From: Ferrithrix thermotolerans DSM 19514
GTDB lineage: Bacteria; Actinomycetota; Acidimicrobiia; Acidimicrobiales; CAIXPF01
Reading direction: 5' to 3'
DNA length: 64,000 nt
Assembly: GCA_945906305.1 (NCBI GenBank)
Contig: CAMDQT010000007.1
Location: 61,607-125,606 of the forward strand
Each line of letters starts with the position of its first letter. Position 1 is the stretch's first letter. The notes below the pieces were generated by a model that had not been told where the DNA came from, did no database searches, and saw nothing but the letters and a program-made list of their open reading frames with translations. This document shows, in pieces, positions 25,426 through 34,104 of the stretch. The position numbers and the translations under genes were made by a program.

Positions 25426-27219
25426 TCAGAGCCGTCCTGCGTCCCTCGCCGCTGCGGTGGCGGCTTCGAGTTGCTGCTCGATGATGGCGAGGCCGCCGTC
25501 CCAGAAGCCTGGGTCGGTCAGGTCGCAACCCACCAAACCGGCGAGTTGTTCGGGGGCCAATGACCCGCCCGCGGAAAGCAATTGCAGATAGGCAGGCACA
25601 AAATCCGCGCCTTGCTCTTGGTAGCGCTTGTAGACCGACAGGGCCAACAGCTGGCCGTAGGCGTAGGCGTAGACGTAACCGGGAGTGTTGATGAAGTGGG
25701 GGACGTAGCTCCACCATGTCCGGTAGTTGTCGGTCACCTCGACGGCGTCACCCAACATCGCGGTTTGGGTTTCGTACCAATAGCGACCGAAGTCGTCGGG
25801 GGACAACTCGCCGATCTCGCGCCGGTGGGTGTGCACGGCGTGTTCGAAGCGGTTCATCGCGGTTTGGCGGAACACCGTAGCGATGGCTCCTTCGAGGCTC
25901 TCCGCCAGCAATGCGAGTCGTTCGGCAGGATCGGTGGTGTCCGCCAATAATCGTCCGAAGGTGACCGTCTCACCGAAAACCGACGCCGTCTCGGCCAAGG
26001 TGAGTGGCGTGCTCAGATGGAAAATGCCCTGCTGGCGGGCGAGGTAGGCGTGCAGGCCGTGGCCCAACTCGTGGGCCAAGGTCATCACGTCTCGGCGCTT
26101 CGCGGTCCAGTTCAGCAACACGTAGGGATGGTGCGAGGGCACCGTGTAGGCGCAGAATGCCCCCGGACGCTTGGCGGGCCGGATGGGCGCGTCGATCCAT
26201 GCCTCGGCGAAAAACCGCCGGGCGGCGTCGGCGAGCTGCGGGGAGAAGCTGGCGTAGCTGTCCAGGATGAGTTCTTTGGCTTGGGTCCAGCCGAATTCGG
26301 CTTCCGACGTCGCGACCGAGGCCATCCGGTCGTAATCGGCGAGGCGGGGGACCCCCAAGATGGCGGCCTTGGTGGCATACCACCGCTGGGGCAGGTCGTA
26401 ACGGGCCTGCACTGCAGCGACCAACGCGTCCACCGAACCATCAGATGCTTCGTTGGAGAGGTTCCGGGAGGACAGCCACGTCGGGTAGGCGCGAAGCCGG
26501 TCCTGCACCGACTTGTCCAGCAGCAAGGTGTTGAAGATGAAGGCCCGCGTTCGTAGTCCGGGACTGAGGCCGTCGGTGATGGCTTGGGCGGCGCTGCTCC
26601 GAACGTCGCGCTCGGGATGAGAAAGAAGGGCGAGGCCCTGTTCGAGCTTTACGGGATTGTCGTGATCGGGCAGCTTGACGTCGATGGCTGCCACCAACTC
26701 GCCGAAGAGGCGCGACCAGGCCTGCGTTGAGGTTTGGGATTTCTCGGTGTCGATGCGTTCCTCGGCCTCGGAGAGCAGATGTGGCCGGTAGCGCCGCGCC
26801 GAACGGAGGTGATGGGCGCAAAAGGCCATCCGCTGGTCGGCAAGGACGGCTTGGGCGATGGCATCGTCGAGTTCAGCCCACTCGATGTCGAAGAAGATCA
26901 GCTTGGTCTCAAGCGCAGTCCCACGCTCCTGGACGCGGGCGAGGAGGGCACCCTTCGCGGGGTCCGCGGTGTCCGTGGCGAGGTGCAAGCTGGCGTAGCT
27001 ACCGGCTCGGTTGAGTATTTCGTGCAGTTCCGCCGTGCGCTGCATGAGATCTACCCATTGGGGCACGGACAGTCCCGCGAGCTGGCCCCGTCGTTCGGCG
27101 ACGGCATCGGCCAGTGTTGTCGCCCGATCGAGCAGGTCGTCGATCGAGCCGCCATCCAACAGCGGCTCGAGATCCCAGGTGGCCTCGGCGGCGGTGCGTT
27201 CGGCATCGGTGAGCGACAT
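25426..27219 (-). CDS. pepF: M3-family oligoendopeptidase F (PepF-like)
   Basis: A 597-residue zinc metallopeptidase that hydrolyses medium-sized peptides in the cytosol. The zinc motif HELGH is at about H383, followed by the GETVTFG-type third-ligand helix (LAETASVFGETVTF), both canonical for M3B. The length is standard. The ATG at 27219 is selected because TAAGGT ends 7 nt upstream; the in-frame GTG at 27228 would overlap that -10. No signal peptide. The next gene upstream (27289) has the same orientation but a 69-bp gap with its own spacing. Confidence 0.9.
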   Translation of the reverse strand: MSLTDAERTAAEATWDLEPLLDGGSIDDLLDRATTLADAVAERRGQLAGLSVPQWVDLMQRTAELHEILNRAGSYASLHLATDTADPAKGALLARVQERGTALETKLIFFDIEWAELDDAIAQAVLADQRMAFCAHHLRSARRYRPHLLSEAEERIDTEKSQTSTQAWSRLFGELVAAIDVKLPDHDNPVKLEQGLALLSHPERDVRSSAAQAITDGLSPGLRTRAFIFNTLLLDKSVQDRLRAYPTWLSSRNLSNEASDGSVDALVAAVQARYDLPQRWYATKAAILGVPRLADYDRMASVATSEAEFGWTQAKELILDSYASFSPQLADAARRFFAEAWIDAPIRPAKRPGAFCAYTVPSHHPYVLLNWTAKRRDVMTLAHELGHGLHAYLARQQGIFHLSTPLTLAETASVFGETVTFGRLLADTTDPAERLALLAESLEGAIATVFRQTAMNRFEHAVHTHRREIGELSPDDFGRYWYETQTAMLGDAVEVTDNYRTWWSYVPHFINTPGYVYAYAYGQLLALSVYKRYQEQGADFVPAYLQLLSAGGSLAPEQLAGLVGCDLTDPGFWDGGLAIIEQQLEAATAAARDAGRL

Positions 27220-27288
27220 GGCGGTCACCTTAGCGATGCTTGCGTGGCCGGCCCTCCGGGTGGGCGGCGGTTCGGCCAGCGCCGAGAC

Positions 27289-28491
27289 TCAGGCGAAGGA
27301 CGGTGGCGGCCCGGCCCGCGGCGGCGGCGGCGGCGTTGGGTGGGCCGTCACCGCGAGGGCCAGGATCGCCGCCGGAAGGGCAACCTCTTGCGCCGCGTTT
27401 GGCACTCCAGCGGCGCCGGTTGCCGTGTCGGCCGGCCCGATCGGCCAGAACCCGACCCCTCGGGCGGATGTATGTATCAGGGTCGCTCCGTCGGCGCTGA
27501 ACGCCAGCCCCGCGGCGCCGGTCGCCTCTCCGGTGGCGATAGGGCTGCTTTGCAGGGACGGATTGGTCGTGTCCAACCTGATCACGCGGGCGCGTGTTGC
27601 GCCGGGCGTCTCGACTGAGGCATCGGTGACCATGGCCAGGACATCACCGCGGGGTCTGAACACCGCACCGGGGCCGAACTCCCATGGTCCTGCCGGGTTG
27701 ATTCCTTCGAGGATTTTCTGGTCCGGCTGTGCGGTGGTGCCGAGGTGTAGTGCGCACGATCGTGGCTGGCACACCAGCCGTGCCATTGCGGTTGCACCGG
27801 AACCAACATACCGACCAGTACCGAGGGTCGGTCCAGGGCGGCCGTCACGGGGGCGCAGGTACAGGGTTCCGGCCGCGTCCACTATGAGGCCAGCGGACAC
27901 GGTGCCCACCGCTGTGACCCCGGCAGGAAGACGTACGGTACGGCCCCGGTCTGCCACTCCCGATCCGTTGAGCATGGTGATTTCCGCCGCGGCGGCGCCG
28001 AACGGCACCAGCGCGGCCCAGGTTCCGTCCGCCGCGCCGAGGATCCAGCGCTCCTCGGCGAGACGCTGCTGTTGAGACAGCGTGGCCCGATCGACACTGA
28101 AAACCTGTCGACGCGTGCCGATCAACACGACGTTCTGCAACGCGACAACCTGGGTCGACGCGCCCGGCTCGACCCGGAAGGTCAGCCGTGTGGATCGGCT
28201 GCGGCCGGTCGGCAGGTCGATCTCGGTGAGGGTGGCGTCCTCTGCGAGCAGGTACAGCGTGCCCGCGATACCTGAAGGTAGGGAGAGTTGAGTCTCGGTA
28301 ACGACGGGGTCAGTTGCCGTGCTGCTATCGCGGGGCCCGATCGTGGTGGGAGTGTGAAGTTGAGCGGTGCCCGCACTGCGGCGATCGGCCATGAGCAGCG
28401 CGGCCACGACGGCGAACAGGACCGCGAACGCCACGGCCCATTGCCACCCGCCTTTCGTGCTGTCCGGACGCGATTGCTGGTGGGGTGCCAT
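27289..28491 (-). CDS. Hypothetical membrane-anchored beta-propeller-like protein
   Basis: A 400-residue protein with a short cytoplasmic N-terminus, one TM helix (about residues 17-37: WAVAFAVLFAVVAALLMA) and an extracytoplasmic domain built of repeated short strands such as GTLYLLAEDATLTEIDL, QVFSVDRATL, GTLYLRPRDG and GLAFSADGATLIHTSARGVGFW. These resemble WD40/YVTN-like propeller blades, but I cannot assign a family. The C-terminus is a Pro-rich tail. The ATG at 28491 begins 1 nt after the acyl-CoA dehydrogenase stop, so the two are co-transcribed; a functional link is not evident. Confidence 0.7.
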   Translation of the reverse strand: MAPHQQSRPDSTKGGWQWAVAFAVLFAVVAALLMADRRSAGTAQLHTPTTIGPRDSSTATDPVVTETQLSLPSGIAGTLYLLAEDATLTEIDLPTGRSRSTRLTFRVEPGASTQVVALQNVVLIGTRRQVFSVDRATLSQQQRLAEERWILGAADGTWAALVPFGAAAAEITMLNGSGVADRGRTVRLPAGVTAVGTVSAGLIVDAAGTLYLRPRDGRPGPTLGTGRYVGSGATAMARLVCQPRSCALHLGTTAQPDQKILEGINPAGPWEFGPGAVFRPRGDVLAMVTDASVETPGATRARVIRLDTTNPSLQSSPIATGEATGAAGLAFSADGATLIHTSARGVGFWPIGPADTATGAAGVPNAAQEVALPAAILALAVTAHPTPPPPPRAGPPPSFA

Positions 28492-28492
28492 G

Positions 28493-29728
28493 TCAGGCCA
28501 GAACGTCCGGATCCACACCGGCCACAACCGAGCCGATGAACCCCAAGCCCTCGTGGGGGGAGAAGGGTTGCATGAAAACGCCTGCCCGGACGTCGCGAGC
28601 CAAACGTCCGAGCGGGTCGGCGCTGGTGTAGCCCGAACCTCCGGCCAGGGCTAAGGCAGCGTCGACTATCGCCGCCGCGAGACGGTTGACGTTGAGTTTT
28701 GCCGCTTGAAACTCGGCCATGAACTCGCGCCCCGCGGCTTCGCTGAGCGAGGCTGGGTTATCCCGCAGGGCACCGGCCACTTCGTCGGCGCGCCGACCGA
28801 GGTGACCGATGACGGCGTTGAGGGCATAGGCGTCGGTGTGTAGTCCCGCCAACGCCTGGCGCACGGTCGCCCGCTGAGCGAGGGGGGTGCCCCCGGGCCC
28901 GCCACCGGTGGCGACGCGAGTGCGAGCCAGTGACGCCGCGGCGGAGGCCAACCCCGCCATCGCGCTGACGTTGCCGACATTGCCGAAGGCCCGGCCGCAG
29001 AGGGCCCCGGAGCTGAACTGGCCGTATCGCCCGCCGGGTTGCACGATGGTGGAAGGCCCAAGGTCCACCGAGTCGAAGTGCACGGCGCCACTGCCCGACG
29101 CCCGCATGCCCAGGCCGTCCCAGGTGTCCTCAACGCGAACCCCGGCCGTGTCGGCGGGCACCACGACCTGAGCTAGGCGGCCGTCGAATCGGCCGCCTTC
29201 GATGCGGCTATTGGCTGAGAAGTGGGTAGCCGCTGGGGAACCAGTGGCGAAGATCTTGGTCCCGTGCAGTTGCCAACCACCGCCGACTCGGGCGCGGAGC
29301 ACGGTTCGGGGGTGAAAGAAGTTCGTGCCGGCCTCGGTCACGGCGGCGCACAGCCACGCGCTTCCGGCCGCCACCGAGGCGAGCAGGTCCGCGCGCTCGG
29401 GGTCGGGTTCGGCCCGCCACGCTCGAGCGAGGGACCAGATGCCGCTGAGATGCATTTGGACCACCAGGGCCAACGATCCGTCCGCTTCGGCGAGTCGATG
29501 GATGATGGCCATGAGGTCGGCCAACTGGTCGAGCCCGCCGCCGCCGAGTTCGACGGGGACCGTGCCGCCGGCCAGACCAGCAAGGTGAATGTCCAAAACC
29601 ACCGCCGGATCGAACCGCCCGGTCCGGTCGCGCTGGGCTGCGCCTGGTTCCCAGGACGCGGCCAGAGCGTCCGCGACGTGGCACAGGTGGACACCGGCCG
29701 GACTGACGGGTTCAGGTCGAAGCCGCAC
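28493..29728 (-). CDS. Acyl-CoA dehydrogenase family flavoprotein
   Basis: A 411-residue protein with the acyl-CoA dehydrogenase fold: an N-terminal helical domain, a middle beta domain (WLCAAVTEAGTNFF, GGWQLHGTKIFATGSP, DTWDGLGMRASGSGAVHFDSV), and a C-terminal helical domain with ALAGGSGYTSADPLGRLARDVRAG. The glycine-rich GGSGY segment and type-2 C-terminus resemble DszC/HpaH-like members, which may be monooxygenases instead of dehydrogenases. The catalytic Glu of true acyl-CoA dehydrogenases is not obvious. The GTG at 29728 lies close to the divergent DenD gene. Confidence 0.85.
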   Translation of the reverse strand: MRLRPEPVSPAGVHLCHVADALAASWEPGAAQRDRTGRFDPAVVLDIHLAGLAGGTVPVELGGGGLDQLADLMAIIHRLAEADGSLALVVQMHLSGIWSLARAWRAEPDPERADLLASVAAGSAWLCAAVTEAGTNFFHPRTVLRARVGGGWQLHGTKIFATGSPAATHFSANSRIEGGRFDGRLAQVVVPADTAGVRVEDTWDGLGMRASGSGAVHFDSVDLGPSTIVQPGGRYGQFSSGALCGRAFGNVGNVSAMAGLASAAASLARTRVATGGGPGGTPLAQRATVRQALAGLHTDAYALNAVIGHLGRRADEVAGALRDNPASLSEAAGREFMAEFQAAKLNVNRLAAAIVDAALALAGGSGYTSADPLGRLARDVRAGVFMQPFSPHEGLGFIGSVVAGVDPDVLA

Positions 29729-29820
29729 CGGCCCATCATGGCGTCCGCGAGACGTGATGGCCAGGCACGGGGTTGCGTCGCGACGCGATGGCTGCTGGCC
29801 CTCACGCTACGGTGCTCGTC

Positions 29821-30795
29821 ATGAAGACGGTTGTCACCGGCGGTGCTGGGTTTCTCGGTGCTCAGTTGGTCGCCCGTTTGCTCGACGCCCCCGATCGTGT
29901 CGGCGACGACCGGGCGTCTCGCCGCGTGGTGGTGGCCGACCGGGCGACGTTGGCGCTCAGCCCGGACGAGCGTTGCACCTTTATCGAGATCGATTTGGGC
30001 GAGGTGGCCGCGCCGCTCGGCGCGCTGGTGCAGGGTGCCGACGCGGTCGTGCATCTCGCCTCGGTGGTTTCTGCCGATGCGGAGATCGACCCCGAGCGTG
30101 CCTGGCAGCTCAACGTCGAGGCGACGCGTCGGTTGCTGGGGGCGTGTTCGAGGTCGGCGCCAGGCTGCCGGTTCTTGGCCGCGTCAAGTGTCGCGGTTTT
30201 CGCTCACGGCGAGACCCCGGCCGGTGAGGACACCAAGGAGGTGCCCGCGTCCACCTACGGGATGACCAAGGTCGTGCTCGAATTGCTGGTCAACGAGGCG
30301 ACCCGTCGCGGCCAAGTGGATGGTCGTATCGCTCGGCTGCCCACGGTGATTGTGCGACCTGGCCGTCCGAACTTGGCGGCGTCGTCCTTCGCCAGTGGCG
30401 TGTTCCGCGAGCCGTTGAGTGGTATCGACATGGGACTGCCGGTCGCCCCGGAGGTGGCCATGGTGGTGATAGGCCAGCGCAGTGCGGTGGCCGGACTCGA
30501 GGCGTTGCTGGCCGTGCCAGCGGACCAACTCGGTGCCGACCGCGGGGTGAACCTGCCCGGCCTCGAGGTGACGGTGGCGGACATGGTCGCCGCCTGTCAA
30601 CGCGTTGGCCGGGCGCGGGGCCTGAGCGTAGGTGCGATCTTCGCCGCGCCTGACCCCGCGGTGGCGGCCATCGTCGCCTCGTGGCCCTCGCGCTGGGATG
30701 ACAGGAAGGCCCGTCGGCTCGGTCTTCCTGCTGATCGGTCCCTGGACGAGGTCGTGGTCAACTACCTCGACGATTTCGGGACGCGGCGCGGCTGA
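29821..30795 (+). CDS. denD: D-erythronate dehydrogenase-like NAD-dependent epimerase/dehydratase
   Basis: A 324-residue extended SDR. The NAD loop GGAGFLG is at residues 7-13, the VHLASVVSADAEIDP segment and catalytic STYGMTK (YxxxK) are typical, and the C-terminal SWPSRWDDRKARRLGL ... SLDEVVVNYLDDF is the hallmark I associate with DenD, which oxidises D-erythronate at C2 in tetronate catabolism. The other tetronate genes (OtnC/OtnI/OtnK) are not adjacent, so the pathway is not confirmed. ATG 29821 has TACGGT with a 7-nt gap. A 9-bp inverted repeat at the stop codon may end the transcript. Confidence 0.75.
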   Translation: MKTVVTGGAGFLGAQLVARLLDAPDRVGDDRASRRVVVADRATLALSPDERCTFIEIDLGEVAAPLGALVQGADAVVHLASVVSADAEIDPERAWQLNVEATRRLLGACSRSAPGCRFLAASSVAVFAHGETPAGEDTKEVPASTYGMTKVVLELLVNEATRRGQVDGRIARLPTVIVRPGRPNLAASSFASGVFREPLSGIDMGLPVAPEVAMVVIGQRSAVAGLEALLAVPADQLGADRGVNLPGLEVTVADMVAACQRVGRARGLSVGAIFAAPDPAVAAIVASWPSRWDDRKARRLGLPADRSLDEVVVNYLDDFGTRRG

Positions 30796-30826
30796 GCGGC
30801 CTAAGGAACTTGTCCCCAGGCCGCTC
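30794..30826 (+). terminator. Hairpin at the end of denD, possible terminator
   Basis: GAGCGGCCT (30794-30802) pairs perfectly with AGGCCGCTC (30818-30826), starting inside the denD stop codon. There is no T-run, so termination may need Rho or the hairpin may only protect the 3' end. A second hairpin (ATGACaCCC/GGGgTCAT, 30858-30879) follows. Confidence 0.4.
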
Positions 30827-30976
30827 ATAGCGCCGTGAAAAAGGCGTCCTCCGCCCGATGACACCCTCTTCGGGGTCATTGAACCGCGCTTAGTGCCCTT
30901 GCGTCATGGGCAATCATGCCCGGGCCAAATGCCTGGCCGGCCGCGGGTGAAACCGTCACGGCTCAGCGAGACACCA

Positions 30977-31013
30977 AAACGGCGTCCGGGCCCGGTGGGG
31001 GCCCAGGCCCGGA
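30977..31013 (-). terminator. Intrinsic terminator of the Cys4 micro-protein gene
   Basis: On the minus strand TCCGGGCC (31013-31006 read in reverse complement) pairs with GGCCCGGA (30992-30985), followed by CGCCGTTTT. The stem is perfect but the T-run is short. Confidence 0.5.
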
Positions 31014-31086
31014 CAATTCGACGAGCGGTAGTTCGACCTCGCTGGGGATCTTGGTCCGTTCCGGCGTCGAACTCGGCCGGAGCGTG

Positions 31087-31224
31087 TTAGCGGGAGTCGG
31101 CGCCCTTGGCGCAGTCGGCGCAGTAGGTGGCGGATTTCCAGCCCTTCGCGGTGACGTACTGCAAGCACAGACGGCCACAGGCGCATGGTTGAGCGAGGGG
31201 GCGGGACTTCGTTGTCGCAGCCAC
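31087..31224 (-). CDS. 45-residue Cys4 putative zinc-binding micro-protein
   Basis: A small gene of 45 codons. The product has CACGRLC near residues 14-20 and a CADC pair at 35-38, separated by a Lys/Trp-containing stretch (VTAKGWKSATY), a miniature zinc-ribbon layout. The GTG start has AAGGAG at 6-7 nt. A promoter with TTGTGC, 17 bp, TAGAGT lies about 60 bp upstream and a hairpin terminator downstream, so it appears to be a complete independent transcription unit. I recognise no family; roles could include nucleic-acid binding or rRNA/ribosome association. It is convergent with denD and divergent from cobU. Confidence 0.65.
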   Translation of the reverse strand: MAATTKSRPLAQPCACGRLCLQYVTAKGWKSATYCADCAKGADSR

Positions 31225-31285
31225 GGGGACTCTCCTTGCCGAATTGGGGCGTTCACTGACGCCCGATTTTGGGGGGATGGCGACA

Positions 31286-31314
31286 CTCTAGATGATTGTG
31301 AATAAAAGCACAAG
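31286..31314 (-). promoter_or_regulatory. Promoter of the Cys4 micro-protein gene
   Basis: On the minus strand TTGTGC (about 31314-31309), a 17-bp AT-rich spacer and TAGAGT (about 31291-31286). This is the most AT-rich spot in the neighbourhood. The predicted leader is about 55 nt. The remaining bases up to cobU (31315-31446) hold nothing I recognise. Confidence 0.55.
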
Positions 31315-31459
31315 GGGCGTTCGTCACGTAAGAATCGAGGCCAATGACGCCGGTGTCCAGCCGGCTTTGCCCAGTTCAGCAGCCCTGTCTCGATGCAGTT
31401 GACCCTGCCCGATCGGGCTGAAAGGGCGCTTGGGTCAGCGGTCCCCTACGGTTCACCCG

Positions 31460-31963
31460 GTGATTGTGTTCGTTCTCGGTGGTGCTCGATCGGGCAAGTC
31501 GAAACTGGCAGAGCATTGGGCGGCGCGCTTGGCTTCGCCGGTCACCTACCTCGCTACCGGTTGGAACAACGATGCAGCCATGGCCGCTCGAATCGCCGCC
31601 CACCGACGGGACCGCCCCGCGGCATGGGTCACCGTCGAGGTGGGCATAGCCTTGCCCCCGGCGCTCCTAGAGGTGGTGGGCACGGCGTTGGTGGATTCAC
31701 TCGGCACGTGGTTGGCCCGCCACGAGGATTTCATGGCCGATGGCGACGCGCTGTGCCGAGCGCTGGTCCAGCGGCAAGGCGACACCGTGGTGGTCAGCGA
31801 CGAGGTCGGCCTAAGCGTCCATCCCGAGACCGAGGTCGGGCTTCGCTACCGTGACGCCTTGGGTTCGCTCAACCAGGCCGTTGCGGCCATTGCCGATCAC
31901 GCTGTACTGGCCGTCGCCGGACGCGCCCTGCCCCTAGTGGACTGGCAGGATGTGCTGCCGTGA
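31460..31963 (+). CDS. cobU: Adenosylcobinamide kinase / adenosylcobinamide-phosphate guanylyltransferase
   Basis: A 167-residue bifunctional enzyme of cobalamin nucleotide-loop assembly. The P-loop GGARSGKS is at residues 7-14, the AHRRDRPAAWVTVEV region carries the guanylylated histidine, and VVVSDEVGLSVHPE with YRDALGSLNQ is the CobU C-terminal signature. The GTG at 31460 has TACGGT with a 7-nt gap; a second GTG two codons in is also possible. Its stop overlaps the cobS start (GTGA). No cobT/cobC is adjacent, so this pair would serve salvage or complete a pathway encoded elsewhere. Confidence 0.93.
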   Translation: MIVFVLGGARSGKSKLAEHWAARLASPVTYLATGWNNDAAMAARIAAHRRDRPAAWVTVEVGIALPPALLEVVGTALVDSLGTWLARHEDFMADGDALCRALVQRQGDTVVVSDEVGLSVHPETEVGLRYRDALGSLNQAVAAIADHAVLAVAGRALPLVDWQDVLP

Positions 31964-32709
31964 GGGACTCCGGGCCGGTTGTGCACGACGGGAGCGGCCT
32001 CGGTTGGAGGTCGGCTTGGTCGCTGCTCACGGTGTTGGGCGGGGCAGCCGCACCGCACCGCCACGCGCCCAGGTTCTTCGGCGCCGTTGGTTTGGTGCTC
32101 GGCGCAGTCCTCGGTGGCGCGTGGTGGGGGCTGGGTAGGGTCACGCCGCCCTTGGTCGCGGCGGTATTGGTTGTGGCCTTGGACGCCGCCCTGACCGGCA
32201 TGTTGCATCTCGACGGGTTGGCCGATTGCGCCGACGGCTTGCTGGCCCCGATGGACCGTGATCGACGCCTAGCGGTGATGGCCACCCCCGGGGTCGGGGC
32301 TTTCGCCGTGGTCGTGGTCGGGCTGACCTTCGCCTGCCAGGTTGGGGCCCTCAGCGCTTTGTCGCCCTCGCCGTTTCTGCTCGTGGGCTTGTGGGCGGTG
32401 GGGCGCGGGGCGATGGCCGCTACGGCAGCAACGTTGCCCTACGCCAGGCCCGGCGGGCTGGCCACGGCCTTCAGTTCCCGCCGGGCGAATGGCATTGGGG
32501 CCGCTTTCGGTATCGGGACTGGTGCCGTGGCCTTGGCCCTCGCCGGTCGCGTTGGGTTGGCGGCATTGGCGGGAGCCGGGCTGGGTGCGATGGCAGTGGT
32601 GGTTGTGGCCCGTCGCCGTCTCGGTGGCTACACCGGCGATGTGTTGGGTGCGGTCGTGGTGCTCGCCGAGACCGCCGGCCTTGTCGCCGCGACGGTGCAC
32701 TGGAACTGA
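31960..32709 (+). CDS. cobS: Adenosylcobinamide-GDP ribazoletransferase (cobalamin synthase)
   Basis: A 249-residue polytopic membrane enzyme that joins adenosylcobinamide-GDP and alpha-ribazole to give adenosylcobalamin. The signature LHLDGLADCADGLLAPMDRDRRLAVM, shown here in two parts as LHLDGLADCADGLL and MDRDRRLAVM, holds the conserved Asp residues of the cytoplasmic active site. About six to seven TM helices and the GGYTGDVLGA motif near the C-terminus follow. The start overlaps the cobU stop, so the two are translationally coupled. Confidence 0.93.
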   Translation: MRDSGPVVHDGSGLGWRSAWSLLTVLGGAAAPHRHAPRFFGAVGLVLGAVLGGAWWGLGRVTPPLVAAVLVVALDAALTGMLHLDGLADCADGLLAPMDRDRRLAVMATPGVGAFAVVVVGLTFACQVGALSALSPSPFLLVGLWAVGRGAMAATAATLPYARPGGLATAFSSRRANGIGAAFGIGTGAVALALAGRVGLAALAGAGLGAMAVVVVARRRLGGYTGDVLGAVVVLAETAGLVAATVHWN

Positions 32710-32718
32710 TCTGCCCGC

Positions 32719-33417
32719 TCAGACCTGGTCGAAATCGCGCTCGTAGCGCCAATCCTCCTCGTGCAGCCACAGCCGATGCCGCGGGCCGGGCAGGTCGAGA
32801 CTGCCGCTGTCGTGGCCGCTGTCGCCGCCCCAAAGCAGCGCTTGGCGACCGTCATCGAGTTTGACCAGGCGGGTGACGAACTCATCAGGGTGTCTCCCGC
32901 GGAGGCTGTCCAGCGCGCCAGCCACGGTTGGGAAGCTCGATAGCCCGAGCAAGGTCACCCAGGTAGGCGGGATCATCTCGATCTCCCCGGCCCGGCGCTG
33001 ACGCATTGCTTCGCGGGGCGAGGTCCAGGCATGGTCATGAATCTCGCCCCCATCGATTGTCACCTCACCCTCGCCCGCCGCCGCCACGAAGAACCAGGTA
33101 TTGAACCGCCGCGGGGCCTGCGGTGGTGGGCACCAGCGTGACAGCACGACGAATTCGGTGGGGTCGAGTTCGAGCCCGGCCTCCTCGCGGGCTTCTCGCG
33201 CCGCGGCCCGGCGAGCGGCGGAGATCTCATCGTCGGGCTGGTTCGGATCGAGGTCCTCGACGTCCACCCGTCCACCGGGAAAGACCCACGTTCCCCCGGC
33301 AAAGGCCAAGGCCGTGTTGCGTCGCAGCATCAGTATCTCGACGCCGTCTTGGCCATCGCGAAGCAGAACCACCGTTGCCGCCGGGACGGCATCGGTAGCG
33401 AAAGGAGACTCGTTCAT
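32719..33417 (-). CDS. Nudix hydrolase
   Basis: A 232-residue Nudix protein similar to the NUDT8/NUDT19-like acyl-CoA or nucleotide diphosphatases. The N-terminal strand VLLRDGQDGVEILMLRRNTALAFAGG, with FPGGRVD at its end, leads to the Nudix box region ARRAAAREAREEAGLEL. The long insertion before the box (DLDPNQPDDEISA) is typical of the NUDT19-type subgroup. The C-terminal 90 residues are an additional domain. It starts 18 bp after the thioredoxin-like gene's stop, same strand. Confidence 0.85.
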   Translation of the reverse strand: MNESPFATDAVPAATVVLLRDGQDGVEILMLRRNTALAFAGGTWVFPGGRVDVEDLDPNQPDDEISAARRAAAREAREEAGLELDPTEFVVLSRWCPPPQAPRRFNTWFFVAAAGEGEVTIDGGEIHDHAWTSPREAMRQRRAGEIEMIPPTWVTLLGLSSFPTVAGALDSLRGRHPDEFVTRLVKLDDGRQALLWGGDSGHDSGSLDLPGPRHRLWLHEEDWRYERDFDQV

Positions 33418-33435
33418 GGCGTCGCAGTCAACACC

Positions 33436-34104
33436 TCAGGACCTTGCCTGGGCCAACAGCAACTCGAATTGCCTGGTGCTCAGCTCGCCCGATGGGCGGG
33501 ACAGCACGTTCCCGGCGGCGTCGAGCACCACGAAGCTGGGAAAGCCAGTCAGCCCGGCGGCCTTGAAAGCGTTGCCGTCGGTCGTGTCAGCCATGGTCGG
33601 TATCGGCCACTTCTCCCGCTGCAACCACGACGCCGGAGGGAAGTTGCCTCGCTCCGGGGCGACTGCGGTGGATACCGCATAGAGATCGACGTCGTGGGGC
33701 TTGCCATGCTCGGCCATCCACTGGGTGATCACGGGGACCTCCGCCTGGCAGTGCGGACACCAATGGGCCACGAAGATCACGATCTTGGGCCGGCCATCGG
33801 CACCGATGGTGAGGGGCGAGCCGTTGAACAGGTTCGTGCCCTGCAAAGAAGGAAAGGCTCGCCCCAGAGCGGGGTCCGCACCGGCTTGGGGCACCGTCGG
33901 CAAGGCGGTGCCGCTAATGGCCACCGCACCATTGACCACGCCCATGGCATCTTCCGCGGCGTCGGGTTCACCGTCGTTGCTGAGCGAGCCGCCAGAGGAG
34001 ATGATCATCACGCTGGCGAAGGTGATCGCCATGGCCGTAAGGACCGCACCGATAATCCACGGCGCCCGTCGGCGGGACGGTCGGTTGCCAGGTTGGTAAT
34101 TCAC
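33436..34104 (-). CDS. Membrane-anchored thioredoxin-fold protein (TlpA/BdbD-like)
   Basis: A 222-residue extracytoplasmic thiol-disulfide protein. An N-terminal TM helix (about 15-36) anchors a thioredoxin fold with the active site WCPHC (C116, C119) and the cis-Pro segment GFPSFVVLD. CPHC is the active-site sequence typical of DsbA oxidases. Its GTG start overlaps the stop of the DsbB-like gene, so this is probably an oxidative-folding pair in which DsbB reoxidises this protein and passes electrons to quinone. Confidence 0.88.
   Translation of the reverse strand: MNYQPGNRPSRRRAPWIIGAVLTAMAITFASVMIISSGGSLSNDGEPDAAEDAMGVVNGAVAISGTALPTVPQAGADPALGRAFPSLQGTNLFNGSPLTIGADGRPKIVIFVAHWCPHCQAEVPVITQWMAEHGKPHDVDLYAVSTAVAPERGNFPPASWLQREKWPIPTMADTTDGNAFKAAGLTGFPSFVVLDAAGNVLSRPSGELSTRQFELLLAQARS

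Noticed and set aside
31315..31459. Cobalamin riboswitch upstream of cobU
   Set aside because: No B12 box or GCCACTG core is visible, and cobU has a leaderless-type -10 just before its start.
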